Below, one piece after another: positions 23,401 through 35,057 of a stretch of DNA of 64,000 nt. The notes below the pieces were generated by a model. That model saw only the letters and a program-made list of their open reading frames with translations, ran no database searches and had not been told where the DNA came from. Numbering within the stretch: position 1 is the first letter of the stretch; each line of letters opens with the position of its first letter. The DNA lies in NCBI GenBank assembly GCA_946122785.1, contig CAMGYJ010000009.1:3874937-3938936 (forward strand), in the 5' to 3' direction. A program made the position numbers and the translations under genes. The stretch is from Linum tenue. Taxonomy: Eukaryota; Streptophyta; Magnoliopsida; Malpighiales; Linaceae.

Positions 23401-26400
23401 TCTGATTATGGATACAATGAATTACAAAATGGTAACTTCTGTGATATTGGTTGACAAATGCGGTGCCTAGAATGCTTGCTTTTACAAATGGTAGTCTGCT
23501 ATGAAGAGCTCCCCTAATACTCATTTTCACTATTCAATTTCTTTCCAGATTTTACTTAGAGGTGCCAATGGAGATGAGTTGAAGAAAGTGAAACATGTTG
23601 TACAGTATGGAGTCTTTGCGGCATATCACTTAGCTTTGGAGACTTCTTTTCTTGCTGATGAAGGAGCTTCTCCAGAACTTCCATTTAATTCTTCAATAAC
23701 TGTTGCACTTCCAGATAAACTATCAAGTATTGAGAGATCCATCTCAACTGTGCCAGGTTTCAGTGTACCTGTCAGTGATAAATCTCAGGGTCCTCATCAT
23801 ATCAGTGAATCACAAAGATCAATTAGTATCCCTACTGAGGGGGTGTCTGCTATAGCGGGTGATGGTGGTTCTGTTGAGAGTGGTGAAATGAAAACCCTAA
23901 CCGAGAACACTGTTCCTCTATCTGTTGAACCTACTTTGCCTAGTTTCAGTGCTGCAGCATTTCTTCCCTCACTCCAATCTACAATCAAAGTCGTTGCTGA
24001 TTCATACTGTACATTTGATGAGAAAAACAGACTTGGGTTGGAAGGTACTCCAGTGACTGAAATTTCCATGGTTAATGATGGCCTGTTTTCTCTGAACGAT
24101 CATTTTGCTGGTAATATGCCTGGTCCTGTGGACGGGATCACAGTTGGTGGCAAATCTAACCTTGGTGAGGCGATAGTTCCTCCACAACTAAGCTCAGAGG
24201 TTTCATCAGGGCAAAAGGACGGTAACAACAATGCGGAGGATCCAGGACCTCTAAAAGAGGACTTCCCTCCTTCACCTTCAGACCATCAGAGCATTCTGGT
24301 TTCCTTGTCTTCCCGCTGTGTATGGAAAGGAACTGTCTGTGAGCGGTCCCATCTATTCCGGATAAAATACTATGGTAGCTTTGACAAACCTTTAGGTCGG
24401 TTTTTGCGAGACCATTTATTTGATCAGGTAACTTACTGTGAACAGTTTGATGTATCCTTAAGTAAACCTTTTTTCCCCATTAATATTATTATTTTGCTGA
24501 AAGACTTCATCTTTCCGAGCCTGTTCCCTTTAAGATGATAAATTTCTTCTGTTGCAGAGTTATTCATGCCGCATCTGTGAGATGCCATCAGAAGCACATG
24601 TTCATTGTTATACTCATCGGCAGGGCACCCTTACAATATCTGTAAAGAAGCTACCTGAATTCCTCTTACCAGGTGAAAGGGATGGGAAAATCTGGATGTG
24701 GCATAGATGTCTAAAGTGTCCAAGGACTAATGGTTTTCCTCCAGCCACTCGAAGAGTAATAATGTCTGATGCTGCTTGGGGATTGTCTTTTGGTAAATTT
24801 TTGGAGCTTAGTTTTTCAAATCATGCAGCTGCAAGTAGAGTGGCAAGTTGTGGTCATTCACTGCACAGGGATTGTCTTCGTTTCTACGGGTATTATTTTT
24901 ATTGCATTGATTGAGCTAGGAGTAAGTTTCTTGCTGTCTCTCTTTCTGACTTCCAATGATGTACAGGTTTGGGAAAATGGTTGCTTGCTTTCGCTATGCT
25001 TCAATTAATGTCCTCTCAGTGTACCTTCCACCTTCAAAACTTGATTTCAGCCTTGGAAACCAGGAGTGGATACAGAAAGAGGCGGCAGAGGTACAGAGAC
25101 TACTACAATCTGGATGACGAGTTATTTGATTTACTATTCATATTCTTCTGGCCGTTAAAGATTTAATCATCCAAAATATCAGGTGGTGGACAGGGCTGAG
25201 CTTCTGTTTTCTGAGATACTCACTGCCCTTGGTCGAATTGCTGAGAAACGTCGTGCTGCAGCACTGCATAATGGTAGCACAAAGCCTACCGAATCAAGAC
25301 GGCAGATAACTGAACTTGAAGCCCTGTTACAAAAGGAGAAGGCAGAATTTCAGGTGAGGCATAGTGCAAAAACCAGAATTTCAAGACGACTACATAATAA
25401 TTTTTCTGCAACATTTATCTGATTCGTAAACCAATTTTTCTCCTGTCTGAAAAAATACCTCTTTTATTGTGATTGTTCCCACTTTAGGAATCACTACAAA
25501 AAGTTGTGCACAAGGAAGCAAAAAGGGGGCAACCTGCAATTGATATTCTTGAGATAAATCGACTGAGGAGGCAATTACTTTTCCAGTCATACATGTGGGA
25601 TCACCGACTGATCTATGCTGCTAATTTGGATGATAACAACTGCGAAGATGTGCTCAATGACTCTCCTTCAGCAAAAGCAGAAAAATCTCCTGGTAGTACT
25701 GGTATGAGCTCAGTGGACCTCTCTCCTCTACGAACAAACATATCTGACCATCGTCAATCGGGTGCCTTAGATAGTGTGTCCAATCAGTCTAGCCCAGTTG
25801 ACAAAGAAAAAGAAAATCCTGATGTAGACTCTAGTCCTGATAAAGAAAACAGTGCTAAACTTGCTAGTACCGTGTCAATGTGTGATCAGTATGAAAGCCT
25901 TGAATCTGGTGGGGTTGTTCGAAGAACCCTTTCTGAGGGTCAGGTCCCCATTTTGGCCAATTTATCTGAGACTCTTGATGCTGCTTGGACAGGGGAGAAT
26001 CACTTGGGGGCAGGCATACTAAAGGATAATGGCCTTGAGTCACTCTTGAGCGATTCCTCTACTCCAGTTTCTGGCGCATTCGAGTTTGACAATCATGTGG
26101 GGAACAACAATGGGACAAAGGGCCCTGATGACGCAGAAGAATCTGTTAGCTGGTTAAGAATGCCCTTCTTGAACTTTTATCGATCCCTCAACAAAAATTT
26201 CCTGGCCAGCTCTGAGAAGCTCGACACCTTGAATGATTACAATCCGGTGTACGTTTCATCCTTCAGGCAGCTTGAATTAAAAGGTGGGGCCCGGCTTCTT
26301 CTTCCTGTGGGCATTAATGACACTGTCATCCCTGTCTATGATGATGAACCCACGAGTATCATATCTTATGCCCTTGTATCACCTGAATATCATGGCCAAG

Positions 26401-27800
26401 TAACTGATGAACTCGAGCGGATGAATTACAGTGCTGATTTTGGTTCATCATCATTTAGTTTCCCCGACTCCATGGCTTCTCAGTCCTTCCACTTTGCGGA
26501 TGATATGAGCTTTGATTCTCACAAAAGTCTTGGTGGGTCTACCGAGGATACCACCACCTTAACCATGTCTGCATCTCGAAGCTCTTTGATTCTGGACCCA
26601 CTTTCATACACAAAGACATTGCATGCTAGAGTTTCTTTCGGAGATGATGGTCCAATTGGGAAGGTGAAATATTCTGTCACTTGTTACTATGCACAGCAGT
26701 TTGCTGCACTAAGGAGGATGTGTTGCCCAAATGAGCTCGATTTTGTGAGGTCTCTCAGTCGCTGTAAGAAGTGGGGGGCTCAAGGTGGTAAAAGCAATGT
26801 CTTCTTTGCAAAGACTTTGGATGACAGGTTCATCATCAAACAAGTGACAAAGACGGAACTGGAATCGTTCATAAAATTTGCGCCCGAATACTTCAAGTAT
26901 CTTTCTGAATCAATTAGTTCACGCAGTCCAACTTGCTTGGCAAAGATACTTGGAATATATCAGGTAGTTGTTCTCAACAACTTTTCTTGCAGATAATAGC
27001 CTGTCTACTATCTGTCTTTTTTCTCTAAGCCATGCATGAGAAGTACAACTAATTAAGTATTTTTTAATTATAATCTTCTAAGGTTGCATCGAAGCATCTG
27101 AAAAGCGGGAAAGAATCCAAAATGGATGTTCTGGTCATGGAGAATCTTCTATTCAGAAGAAACGTGACACGCCTTTATGATCTGAAGGGCTCTTCAAGAT
27201 CAAGGTACAACCCAGATTCCACTGGGAATAACAAAGTTCTGCTTGATCAGAACTTGATTGAAGCCATGCCAACTTCTCCCATCTTTGTGGGCAACAAGGC
27301 GAAGCGGTTGCTTGAAAGAGCAGTGTGGAACGACACTTCTTTCCTTGCAGTAAGTTGTTATGGTCTATCAATACCATGTGGTGGTGTTGACTTTGATTCA
27401 TGTGCTGATTGATATATGATTCAGCATTTTGTTTTCTGTAACACTTGACAAAATATTAAATAATGCCTTGCAGTCAATCGATGTGATGGATTACTCTTTG
27501 TTGGTTGGACTGGATGAAGAGAAGCACGAGCTAGTTCTTGGGATCATTGACTTCATGAGGCAGTATACATGGGATAAGCATCTGGAGACTTGGGTGAAGG
27601 CATCAGGAATACTAGGTGGTCCAAAGAACTCAACTCCTACTGTTATATCCCCAATGCAATACAAGAAGAGGTTCAGGAAAGCAATGACTACCTATTTCTT
27701 GATGGTCCCAGATCAATGGTCTCCTCCCTCCATTCTCCCTACTAAATCTCTATCTGATGTGGGGGAGGATAACACCCAAGGGGCTGCATCAGTTGAGTAA
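20404..27800 (+). CDS. FAB1: 1-phosphatidylinositol-3-phosphate 5-kinase, FAB1A/B type
   Basis: This enzyme makes PtdIns(3,5)P2 from PtdIns3P on endosomes and vacuoles. Eleven coding exons join in phase to 1815 codons plus a stop: 20404-21032, 21208-21951, 22751-22904, 23040-23384, 23549-24427, 24558-24889, 24967-25090, 25183-25353, 25488-26963, 27083-27349 and 27474-27800. Domains in order: a FYVE zinc finger (residues ~38-100) with CRVCYECDSQF, the PtdIns3P-binding RRHHCR motif and CxxC pairs; an acidic linker; a Cpn60/TCP1-like domain (from LILGGALEYQRV to about RGANGDELKK); the Cys-rich SYSCRICEMP/WMWHRCLKCP region; and a C-terminal PIPK domain with GGKSNVFFAKTLDDRFIIKQ, RLYDLKGSSRSRYN, DVMDYSLLVG and IIDFMRQYTWDKHLETW. 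The length matches FYVE-containing plant FAB1A/B. The FYVE domain separates it from FAB1C/D. Confidence 0.96.
22332..22689 (+). repeat. Tandem duplication (179-bp unit) in the second coding intron of FAB1
   Basis: Two copies, 22332-22510 and 22511-22689, share agaatttagtgt, ggaggaattttatcaggtct, ctgcctatatagtatatagc and ggaaatttgggcttcttatt, with only a handful of differences. The unit lies wholly inside the intron and does not copy a splice site. Confidence 0.9.
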
Positions 27801-28603
27801 AATGTTGGAGCAGCATCAAGCTAATTATTAAGCCATTGTGCTCTCTTTTCTGTCCATTGTACATTTCCCCCCCCCCCCCCCCCCCCCCTATTATTTTGGG
27901 CTGTCACATTCATTTGGTCTTTTCAACTCTTCTGCTTCCTTTTTGTTGGGGAAAATTTTCATTTTTTAGGTGTGGAAATGGGGAGTGTTGCAGCTGTAGT
28001 TTTGGTTGGGTGAAAGGGGAAGATCATGAAAGAGTGTTTATTAGGGTGGGAGATTAGAGGAAGGGTAATAATAGGGCTATAGCAGAGGAATGTCAAAGAG
28101 GTATAATATTGGATTACCTCTGTCCATGCATGGGGCATCATAATCATCTTTGTTTCTGTACAAAAATATTTGTTCTTGTGTTATAGAATTAATGAAAGCA
28201 ACGAATATTTATAATGTAAATCTAGTCCAAGTGAATCTTAGTACTACTTTTTTTTTATATACATTTGGAATAGAAAGGGGCTGGTTTCCTCGTTCTACTT
28301 TAGGTATCGTTCTCGAGGTCCTTTTCGTGTATTATGAGAGCAGAAGAAGGAAGGGTTCCATGGTTGTAGTTCTGTGCTTGTCTCCCAGATGCATTGCATG
28401 ATGAGTAAAAAATGGTTCATACCATCATATGTTATTTCTGCAGTAATCCCGTGGACCATTTGTTCCTTTTGATTGAACAAACAGAAAGTGAAAAGAGTGA
28501 CTAGAAAACATCTCTGTTATCACATTTATATACAGGTTTTGGCAGAAAGCAGGTATAATGAGTTGGTCGCATAAATAGATGGCCGGTGGTGATATGACTT
28601 GGT
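27801..28603 (+). other. 3' region of FAB1 and convergent intergenic DNA
   Basis: The FAB1 3' untranslated region lies here and faces the 3' end of the minus-strand gene at 28604. It includes a run of 22 cytosines at 27867-27888. A possible poly(A) signal (aatgaaagc, near 28191) is weak. No further gene was found. Confidence 0.5.
27867..27888. repeat. Homopolymer of 22 cytosines in the FAB1 3' untranslated region
   Basis: The stretch after acattt is 22 uninterrupted C, followed by tatta. Such tracts can form i-motif or G-quadruplex structures on the two strands. They also mis-assemble easily, so the exact length is uncertain. Confidence 0.9.
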
Positions 28604-29313
28604 TTATACGCTGCTGGACTTTGAAAGGTCTTCTTGCGGGGTAAAAATACCTCCAGCACTCTGATATTGATCACCATCATCACCATGAGAGCCATTAACA
28701 ATCTGCAGAAGCCGCTGCTGAAGGAGGTTGATGATGATCTGCACATCCCTGATCACGAACATTACATGTTACAGTATACATAAGCATTTGATTATCGGAT
28801 GACCAGATGCTGCTGATACAATGATGAATCAACCATGACTGAGATTGATCATCATACCTTGACGACGAATGATGTCGATATGCAGGAGGAATCTGTCGCT
28901 GGTGCAGGTCATCTAAACAACGAGGGCCTTCATCATATGCTTCGCAAATGACTTCCCCAGTTCTCACATCTGTATAACAAACTATACCCTCAACTGGGTT
29001 CTCGAATATCTATCCTCCAGAAACAGTTGAGGTTCGAGAATTTAATGAGCCAGCAGGACAATTGTTATACATGCTGACAGAGGAAGGAAGAGTTATAGAC
29101 TTTTGATCCATGTAATGTACAGAAGTTACCTACCTTGTTTTTGAAGGAGGAACAAGAGTAAGATTTGATCATGATCCCCACAGGTTTTTGAGCTTTCTTA
29201 TTGCTGCTGCTGAGTGGAAGCTGGTGTGGAATTGAAGAAGCTGCAGATGTCTGCATTACTGGGAAGTGTGGTGGCGAGGAAGGCCATCTTAATGCAACCA
29301 TTTGATCAAACAC
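28604..29313 (-). CDS. Small plant protein of unknown function, 3 exons
   Basis: Three minus-strand exons join in phase to 158 codons plus a stop: 29313-29134, 29009-28858 and 28748-28604, all with GT-AG borders. Exon 1 encodes a Ser/Pro-rich start and KPVGIMIKSYSCSSFKNK. Exon 2 encodes IFENPVEGIVCYTDVRTGEV, then ICEAYDEGPR. Exon 3 encodes an amphipathic helix DVQIIINLLQQRLLQIVNG and a short tail. The joining is supported by three independent phase matches and by the compact IFENPVEGIVCYTD block. No signal peptide or membrane segment is seen. A second in-frame ATG at 29301 (MVALRW) could be the true start. I do not recognise the family with confidence. Confidence 0.7.
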
Positions 29314-30389
29314 CTTACACTAACAAGCATATGGTGAAAAGCTTATTTCTTTACACACAGACAGAGAGAGGGGGAGAGAGAGAGGTATGAAGAAAACTGT
29401 AGGCGTTTACTTTGGTGTTGCAGCTGATAGAATTGTTAATGGTTGCTGTGAATATGTTGCTGCTGGGGAGGTTGTCTTTGTCAATGGTGCACTATCTTAT
29501 AGTTATAAGAGATAATAGGGTGAAAGGTAGTGGGGCCATTTTCCCTGTATCTGCTTATCTTCTACCTCGATCCAATAATTCAAGCCATTGAAAGGTCGGG
29601 TGGAAGAGGAGAGGATTATTATTAAATTATGGTCTGCCGTGTTTTGTTGGTTGTTCTTGATTCATTCCACCTAACTAAGGTGTCATTTTATCAAACCATG
29701 ATTAGACAGCGTTGTTTTAAGTAATCAGTGAGAATTTGTTTATAATTTGAGGTTTTGACTACAGCACATCTTAGTATGAAAGAAAAAAAAAAAGGATTGA
29801 GTTAGGGTGAAGATGAGAATCATTGAATTCATTATCTTTCTTTTTGTTTTTGTTTTCCGGCGAGAAAACTTGCTTTGAATTGAGATTGATTTGCACATTT
29901 GACTTCTTTGGACAACGATTACTAAGACACGACTCACACATCTTCAAACAAAGTTCGAACGAGGGTGTTTGATTGATGGTTTTTGGGAATGAAAAACTAA
30001 ATTAAGTTACTCCTACTCCTATGGAGGTTCAACGAGAGCTCCAAACTACGACTATGGCTACATTGCAGAGAAAGGATAAAAACTTGGCGTAGGCGTCAGT
30101 TGTTTGGTTGTGGAACACCTGTCTCTATCGACCCCTTCTCTTATCTATAGCCACAAGGAGGTAACCGCCATAGAAAAGCGTTTGTTGGATAACTGCTACA
30201 AAGAACCACTCCCCCTTCTTCGGTAGAAAACCGCCTCTTGGATAACTCCCAAAAAGAACCGCTCCATGCTTCCTCAGAGTGTTGGTTACTCCTTTAACCG
30301 CCTAGGTGCCTCTCTTGGAACCGTCGTGGGTCTTGGAGTGTAGCTTGCCTCGCCTGGTCTTGTTCTGAATCTCGTGTCATGCTAGTCTT
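29314..30389. other. Upstream region of the 158-aa gene and intergenic DNA
   Basis: Immediately upstream is a gaga-rich stretch (agagagagggggagagagagag near 29361). From about 30100 to 30330 there are repeated aaccgcc motifs with ggataactcc and aagaacc. This suggests diverged repeat DNA, but no element ends were found. Confidence 0.4.
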
Positions 30390-31140
30390 TTGATGAGCAT
30401 GTGGTGTCTCACAAAGGAGGTCATGGTTCTCTTGTCTCGTGGCCATGGACTTCTTACTCATGTCCATGGCCCTCTTGGGACTTAGTCACTAGTGATATAA
30501 TGCTCCACCACCACGCCCTTCTCATCCGTGTCCATGGCCATTCTCGTGAGGTGGCATGGACCTCTCAATCATGCACAAGGCCCCTCTCATGAGGCTGCAT
30601 GGTCTTTCCAAACTTAGTATTTTCAATCATTTCTAATGCTTCTTGCTTCGCGTCCATGGCCATCACATGAAACGACCATGACCTCTTAATCATGCACATG
30701 GCCCTTCTCGTGAGGCGGCATTGCCTTCTCAGACTTAATATTTTGGGTCGTTCGGTCTTGATCATGAGAAGACATGACCTCTTCATTCGCGGCCATGGAC
30801 TTCTCAGTCATGTCTGTGGCCCTTCTCGTGACACAACATGGCCCTCTCATACTTAGTATTTTTTCAATCGTGCCTAGGGCCTCTTTTCACGCGTCCATGC
30901 CCCTTCTCGTGAAGCGGCATGGACCTCTCGTTGAAGTGACACATGCTTCTCCTTGAAGGAGCATGTACCTCTTCCAGACTTAGTTTATTTTTTAGTCATT
31001 CGGTATTGGTCGTGGGGCGGCATGTGCTCCTCGATTTCTATATGGACATGGCCCTCTTCGTTGAGGCGGCATGTGCTTCTAGATTTTAGATGGACATGGC
31101 CATCTTCATTGAGGCGGCATATCCCTCTCCAGACTTAGTG
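30390..31140. repeat. Diverged tandem repeat array, unit about 110-155 bp
   Basis: A recurring set of motifs appears in the same order several times: catggccctct, ctcgtgaggcggcatgg, then cagacttagtattttt and a t(c/g)att.ggtc piece. The ..acttagt.ttt landmark occurs near 30607, 30739, 30848, 30975 and 31131, giving spacings of 132, 109, 127 and 156. Copies differ in length and sequence, so this is an old array. No convincing protein is encoded; short open frames in it are by-products of the repeat. Confidence 0.65.
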
Positions 31141-31577
31141 GTTTGGGCTTAAAATCAATATCCATAAGGCCCAACTTAATAACATTAATTGTTATAATTA
31201 ATATGGTCTTATAAACTCATTGATTATCTTGTAACTCACCATGTGGTACAAAACAATTTTATGATATAAACACTTTTGGATGATATTGAGCCAAATATTT
31301 TTTTTAAACAAAAAATACGATCACATAAAAAATAGAATTAAGGTTGTGAACCCAGTTTAGCATGTTGGCTCAGTCGAGCAAGTGAGTTAAGGGTTAATGG
31401 TCCGATCGCTTTCGCCCCCGTAGCCCGGATATATGAAAAATCCATTATATTGTTCATACATTTATAAATGATATCAAATCTCATCTAATATATGAGTAAT
31501 AATATATAAAACTATATCAAAATAACATGTCGTTGTCGTACTTGGATAGAACCATATAGTGAAAATTCATACACACT
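31141..31577. other. AT-rich intergenic DNA
   Basis: No gene was found. A tRNA-promoter-like stretch (ttggctcagtcgagc near 31364 and ggtccgatcgc near 31400) could be the worn head of a SINE, but no tail or duplication supports it. Confidence 0.35.
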
Positions 31578-31586
31578 TATATAATA

Positions 31587-33561
31587 GGCAAAATTCATTT
31601 GTGTAGCCAAAACTTTGACGTTTGTGACAATAATAGCCACTTTTGGGAAAATACCAAAAATAGCCAAAAATTTGAAAGTTTGATGACAATAATAGCCATT
31701 TCCGTTACATAGTTTGACGGAGTCAGTGACACCGTTAGTCGAATTAACAGAATGATGATCTGGCTGCCAACTCACTGGACACATCATCGAAAACTTAATA
31801 ACTCTTGCCACATGAATGCCATGTCATATATTAATTTAAAAATAAATAAAAAATCAAAATTATTTTCACATCCTCTCTCCTCTCCTACCAGCGCCATTGG
31901 CCGCCGCCCTTCTCTCCAACTCTTCCTCTTCCCCTGCTGCGAGAAGCGGATTTCCGGCGTAGGCAGCGTGGTGATGCGACGGAGAAGTGTACAGTTGGAA
32001 GAAAAGGCAGATCAAGAGACGGAAAGCCATATAAAAACTAGCCGAAAACTAAAGTCAAAACAACCAAAAGAACATATACGCAATCTAATACAATTTCTTG
32101 ACGCCTGAGCATAAACACGAACACATTCAAACAGAGAAAAACAGAGGGAAGGAGAAGAAGAAAGAGGTATGAGATTGAAGAACAGAGCAAATCTGGAACT
32201 CAATCTCCCGATCCTGCATAACCCTTTGTTGCATATCGCCGCAGCCGTTCTTGAGGAAAAAAAAGAAGAAGAAAAAGTTATTAGATTGAAGAACACAGAG
32301 ACCGAGATGGGAAAGGGGAAAATTGAAATTCCCTTCGCGTGCTCTTCCCACAGTTAATTGGAGATCCTCCGTCCAGAGGCTCTCCTTCTGCAGAAACACG
32401 AAGCACAAACCCCCCCTTAGTCTATTCTTCCCTGCGCCAGCTCTGCCACCAGACTAGGTCGGGAATGGAGTTTCAGTCATGCTTCCCTGCGCTGGCTCTC
32501 CTCTTCTTCCTTCTCCACTCTAAAATCCTGCGCTTCAGTCATTCTTCCGATTCAATTCACCTGTTTCAAGCTAGGGATTCGTAGAGGGGATCCGCCTCCT
32601 TCGCTTCCAAATCGGTGAAAGATGATGACAGCGTCGTTTCTGCGGTCTCCTTTGTGGATCGAGATGCTGACTTTCTTGTGCCTTTTTTATAGCCGGCGGC
32701 CGCGTCTGAGCAATCTGAAGTGATGGTGATTTTGAAAGACCCGCTGACGGCTACGTTTGACGGTTGCGTCTCCTGCATCGCCTTGCCCCGCCGCCACTTC
32801 ATCGCGCCAGAGTTAAGGTGTTCAAGATCAGATTCAAGAGCACGAACAAGCTCGATGGATAGCCGAATTTCTTCATCAAGCTGATCCCGAATCCAACAAT
32901 CAAACCTAAAAACAAAAATAAAGAAGAGGAAAATAGATCTGAAGCCATCGCCACCAATACCTCATCCATTTTGCATATCGTACGGATCTTCTAAAGGGAC
33001 TTGGAATTCACCCAACATCGACGCATCTGGGCTCGGCCGCTGCCACGTTGGCGAGTCTCGACCCTGTCTAGGCGACCGGCTTCTTCTTTGCGGCGTCGGG
33101 AGCTGGGGTTTAGGGGGTGGAGGCTTGACGACGGCTGAGATGGGTTTGGGCTTGATTGCAGGTCTTAGATTGAAATTTGAGTGACCAGTGTGGCGGCCGG
33201 AAATCTGGCTGTGGCCAGGAAGGGAGGACATTTTGGGCGAAGATGACGACGGTAAGATATTAATCGCCATTATTGGGAAGCGAAGAGAGAGAAGGTTTTC
33301 GGTGGAGAGATGGAGTGTGAGATGAGATGAACAGAAGGGGAAAGAAAATGGTTAATAGTTTATTATTATTTTTTTATATTAATTCCATGTCATATTGGTA
33401 TTAACCAAAAAGTTGACAAGTCAGATTTTCCGTTAATCTAGTCAGCGTGTTAGATGACACCGTTAAAGTATTGGACGGAAGTGGCTATTTTTGGTATTTC
33501 GCCAAAAGTGGCTATATTTGGCTAAACCGTCAAAGATTTGGCTATACAAGTGTATTTGGCC
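31587..33561. mobile_element. Non-autonomous Mutator-like element (1975 bp), Pack-MULE candidate
   Basis: The ends form long, partly diverged inverted repeats. The left end begins GGCAAAATTCATTTGTGTAG, and the complement of the right end begins GGCCAAATACACTTGTATAG. Both then share CTTTGACG, TAGCCACTTTTGG and AATACCAAAAATAGCC. Identical 9-bp duplications TATATAATA lie at 31578-31586 and 33562-33570. The inside is gene-like. The minus strand from 33270 encodes a 102-residue Pro/Ser-rich frame (PRSPSPRQG-type composition) followed, after a possible intron, by LDEEIRLSIELVRALESDLE. Another minus frame ends at 32566. No transposase is present. The cargo resembles exons taken from a host gene, but I cannot name that gene. 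Confidence 0.88.
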
Positions 33562-33689
33562 TATATAATATCAATATTCAAATGTTCAATTTAGAATTTC
33601 AAAGGTAGGGTTAGTCGAAGAGGAAAACCGAAAAAATAGGGGCATTTTGCAAACAAAATGGAAAACGACATTGTGTTACCTCCAACCCG

Positions 33690-33810
33690 ACAACCTTGCA
33701 GCGGGTCGACCTAACAGGTGTGCGCAACCCATTTTTCTCAGCGGGTCAAAATGAGTCAACTGGCAAGATGACCCGTGATTTGACAACCTTGCATAGAATT
33801 GCTACCCTAT
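33690..33810. repeat. Short relic with cgggtc/gaccc subterminal-type motifs
   Basis: Repeats of cgggt and gaccc and the paired phrases ccgacaaccttgca and ttgacaaccttgca resemble the ends of hAT-type elements elsewhere in the window. No inverted ends or target duplication remain. Confidence 0.4.
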
Positions 33811-34067
33811 TAATTTACATATTTTCTCTCTCTCTTCTTCAAAACCCTAAACAAACTCTTTCATCTTCTCTGTCGCCCTCCTCTCTGTCTATCGCGGCCT
33901 ACCACCACCATCCCCCATTGCTAATGTCGCCCTCCTCTCTCCTTGCCAATCAAGACCAGCCACCCTCCTCTCTTCCTGTCACACTCATCTCGTCTTTCGG
34001 TACCTCTATCGGACGAGGTTTCCTTTTCCAATGAGGTCATCGTCCTCTCTCGTCATTTTGAAAACTC

Positions 34068-34215
34068 ATATATGAGTTTTTATTGAAGTGGTACTTTTTA
34101 AATTGATACCGGTACTATTTTTCAGAGTGATACTTTTTTTTTATATGAGTTTTTATTGAAGTGGTACTTTTTAAAATTATACCGGTACTATTTTTCAGAG
34201 TGATACTTTTTTAGT
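34068..34215. repeat. Tandem duplication, 74-bp unit, followed by degenerate derivatives
   Basis: Two nearly identical units (about 34068-34141 and 34142-34215) share tatatgagtttttattgaag, tggtactttttaaa and tactatttttcagagtgata. Beyond 34215 a looser series of gtggta and agtgatac motifs continues to about 34440, suggesting earlier rounds of the same expansion. Confidence 0.75.
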
Positions 34216-35057
34216 GAAGTAGTATAGTTTTTAGTGCTAGTGGTAGTGATTTTCAGTCTAATGGTAATATTATTGGTGTAGTGGTATATTTAACATTGGT
34301 ATTATATTTCAGAGTGATACATTTTCTTAGTGTAGTGGTACATTTTTTTAATACAGTGGTACTTTTTCAGTGGTAAATATTTTTAGTATAGTTAACTTTT
34401 TTTATTCAACAACGGTACTTTTTTAGAGTTGTACATTTTCTTAAGGAGTAATGACTATTTATTAGCCAAATCTTTTTCGGATTCTTTTTTATTAGTCAAA
34501 CCTATTTATTAGCCAAATATTTTTAGTATAATTATATGGAAAATGGAAAAGATCCCATGTGGTAAGTTTTCCATTCCGAAATTGCCCCTAAATTAATTTG
34601 TACCATTAATTTAAAAAGAGGAAGACGGAGAAGAGAATGAAGACTAAAATATGAATTGCTATTTTCATAGCCCTTAAAAGGACGTGTGAGTTGTGACGGT
34701 ATCCCCTACCTATTGTACAAAGCGGTTGTGAAAATGGGATTTGTCACGGAATCATGCAGCATCCAAAGTCCAAATGGCCCGTTAAATGCCGACCCTAGGT
34801 CCTGTTCACTTCCCATTCCGTTTTCTGTCATTTTGGCAACTGAAAACGAAATCTGGAGAAATGGAAGCTGCCATTTTGGCAACTGAAATCTGAAAATGAA
34901 AACCTGTTTAGCTGGGATTTTTTGTGAAACTGGAAACTGTAATCTGAAAATGAAAACCTGTTTAGTTGGTTACTAGACTTGAAAATGAGAATCTGTCAAA
35001 TTTCCTGATACTAGTACATACTTCAATATCAAATAAGTCGAAGTAAAATCACAAATG

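Noticed and set aside
31350..31420. Possible SINE head with tRNA-like promoter boxes
   Set aside because: A- and B-box similarity is weak and no tail or target duplication could be found.
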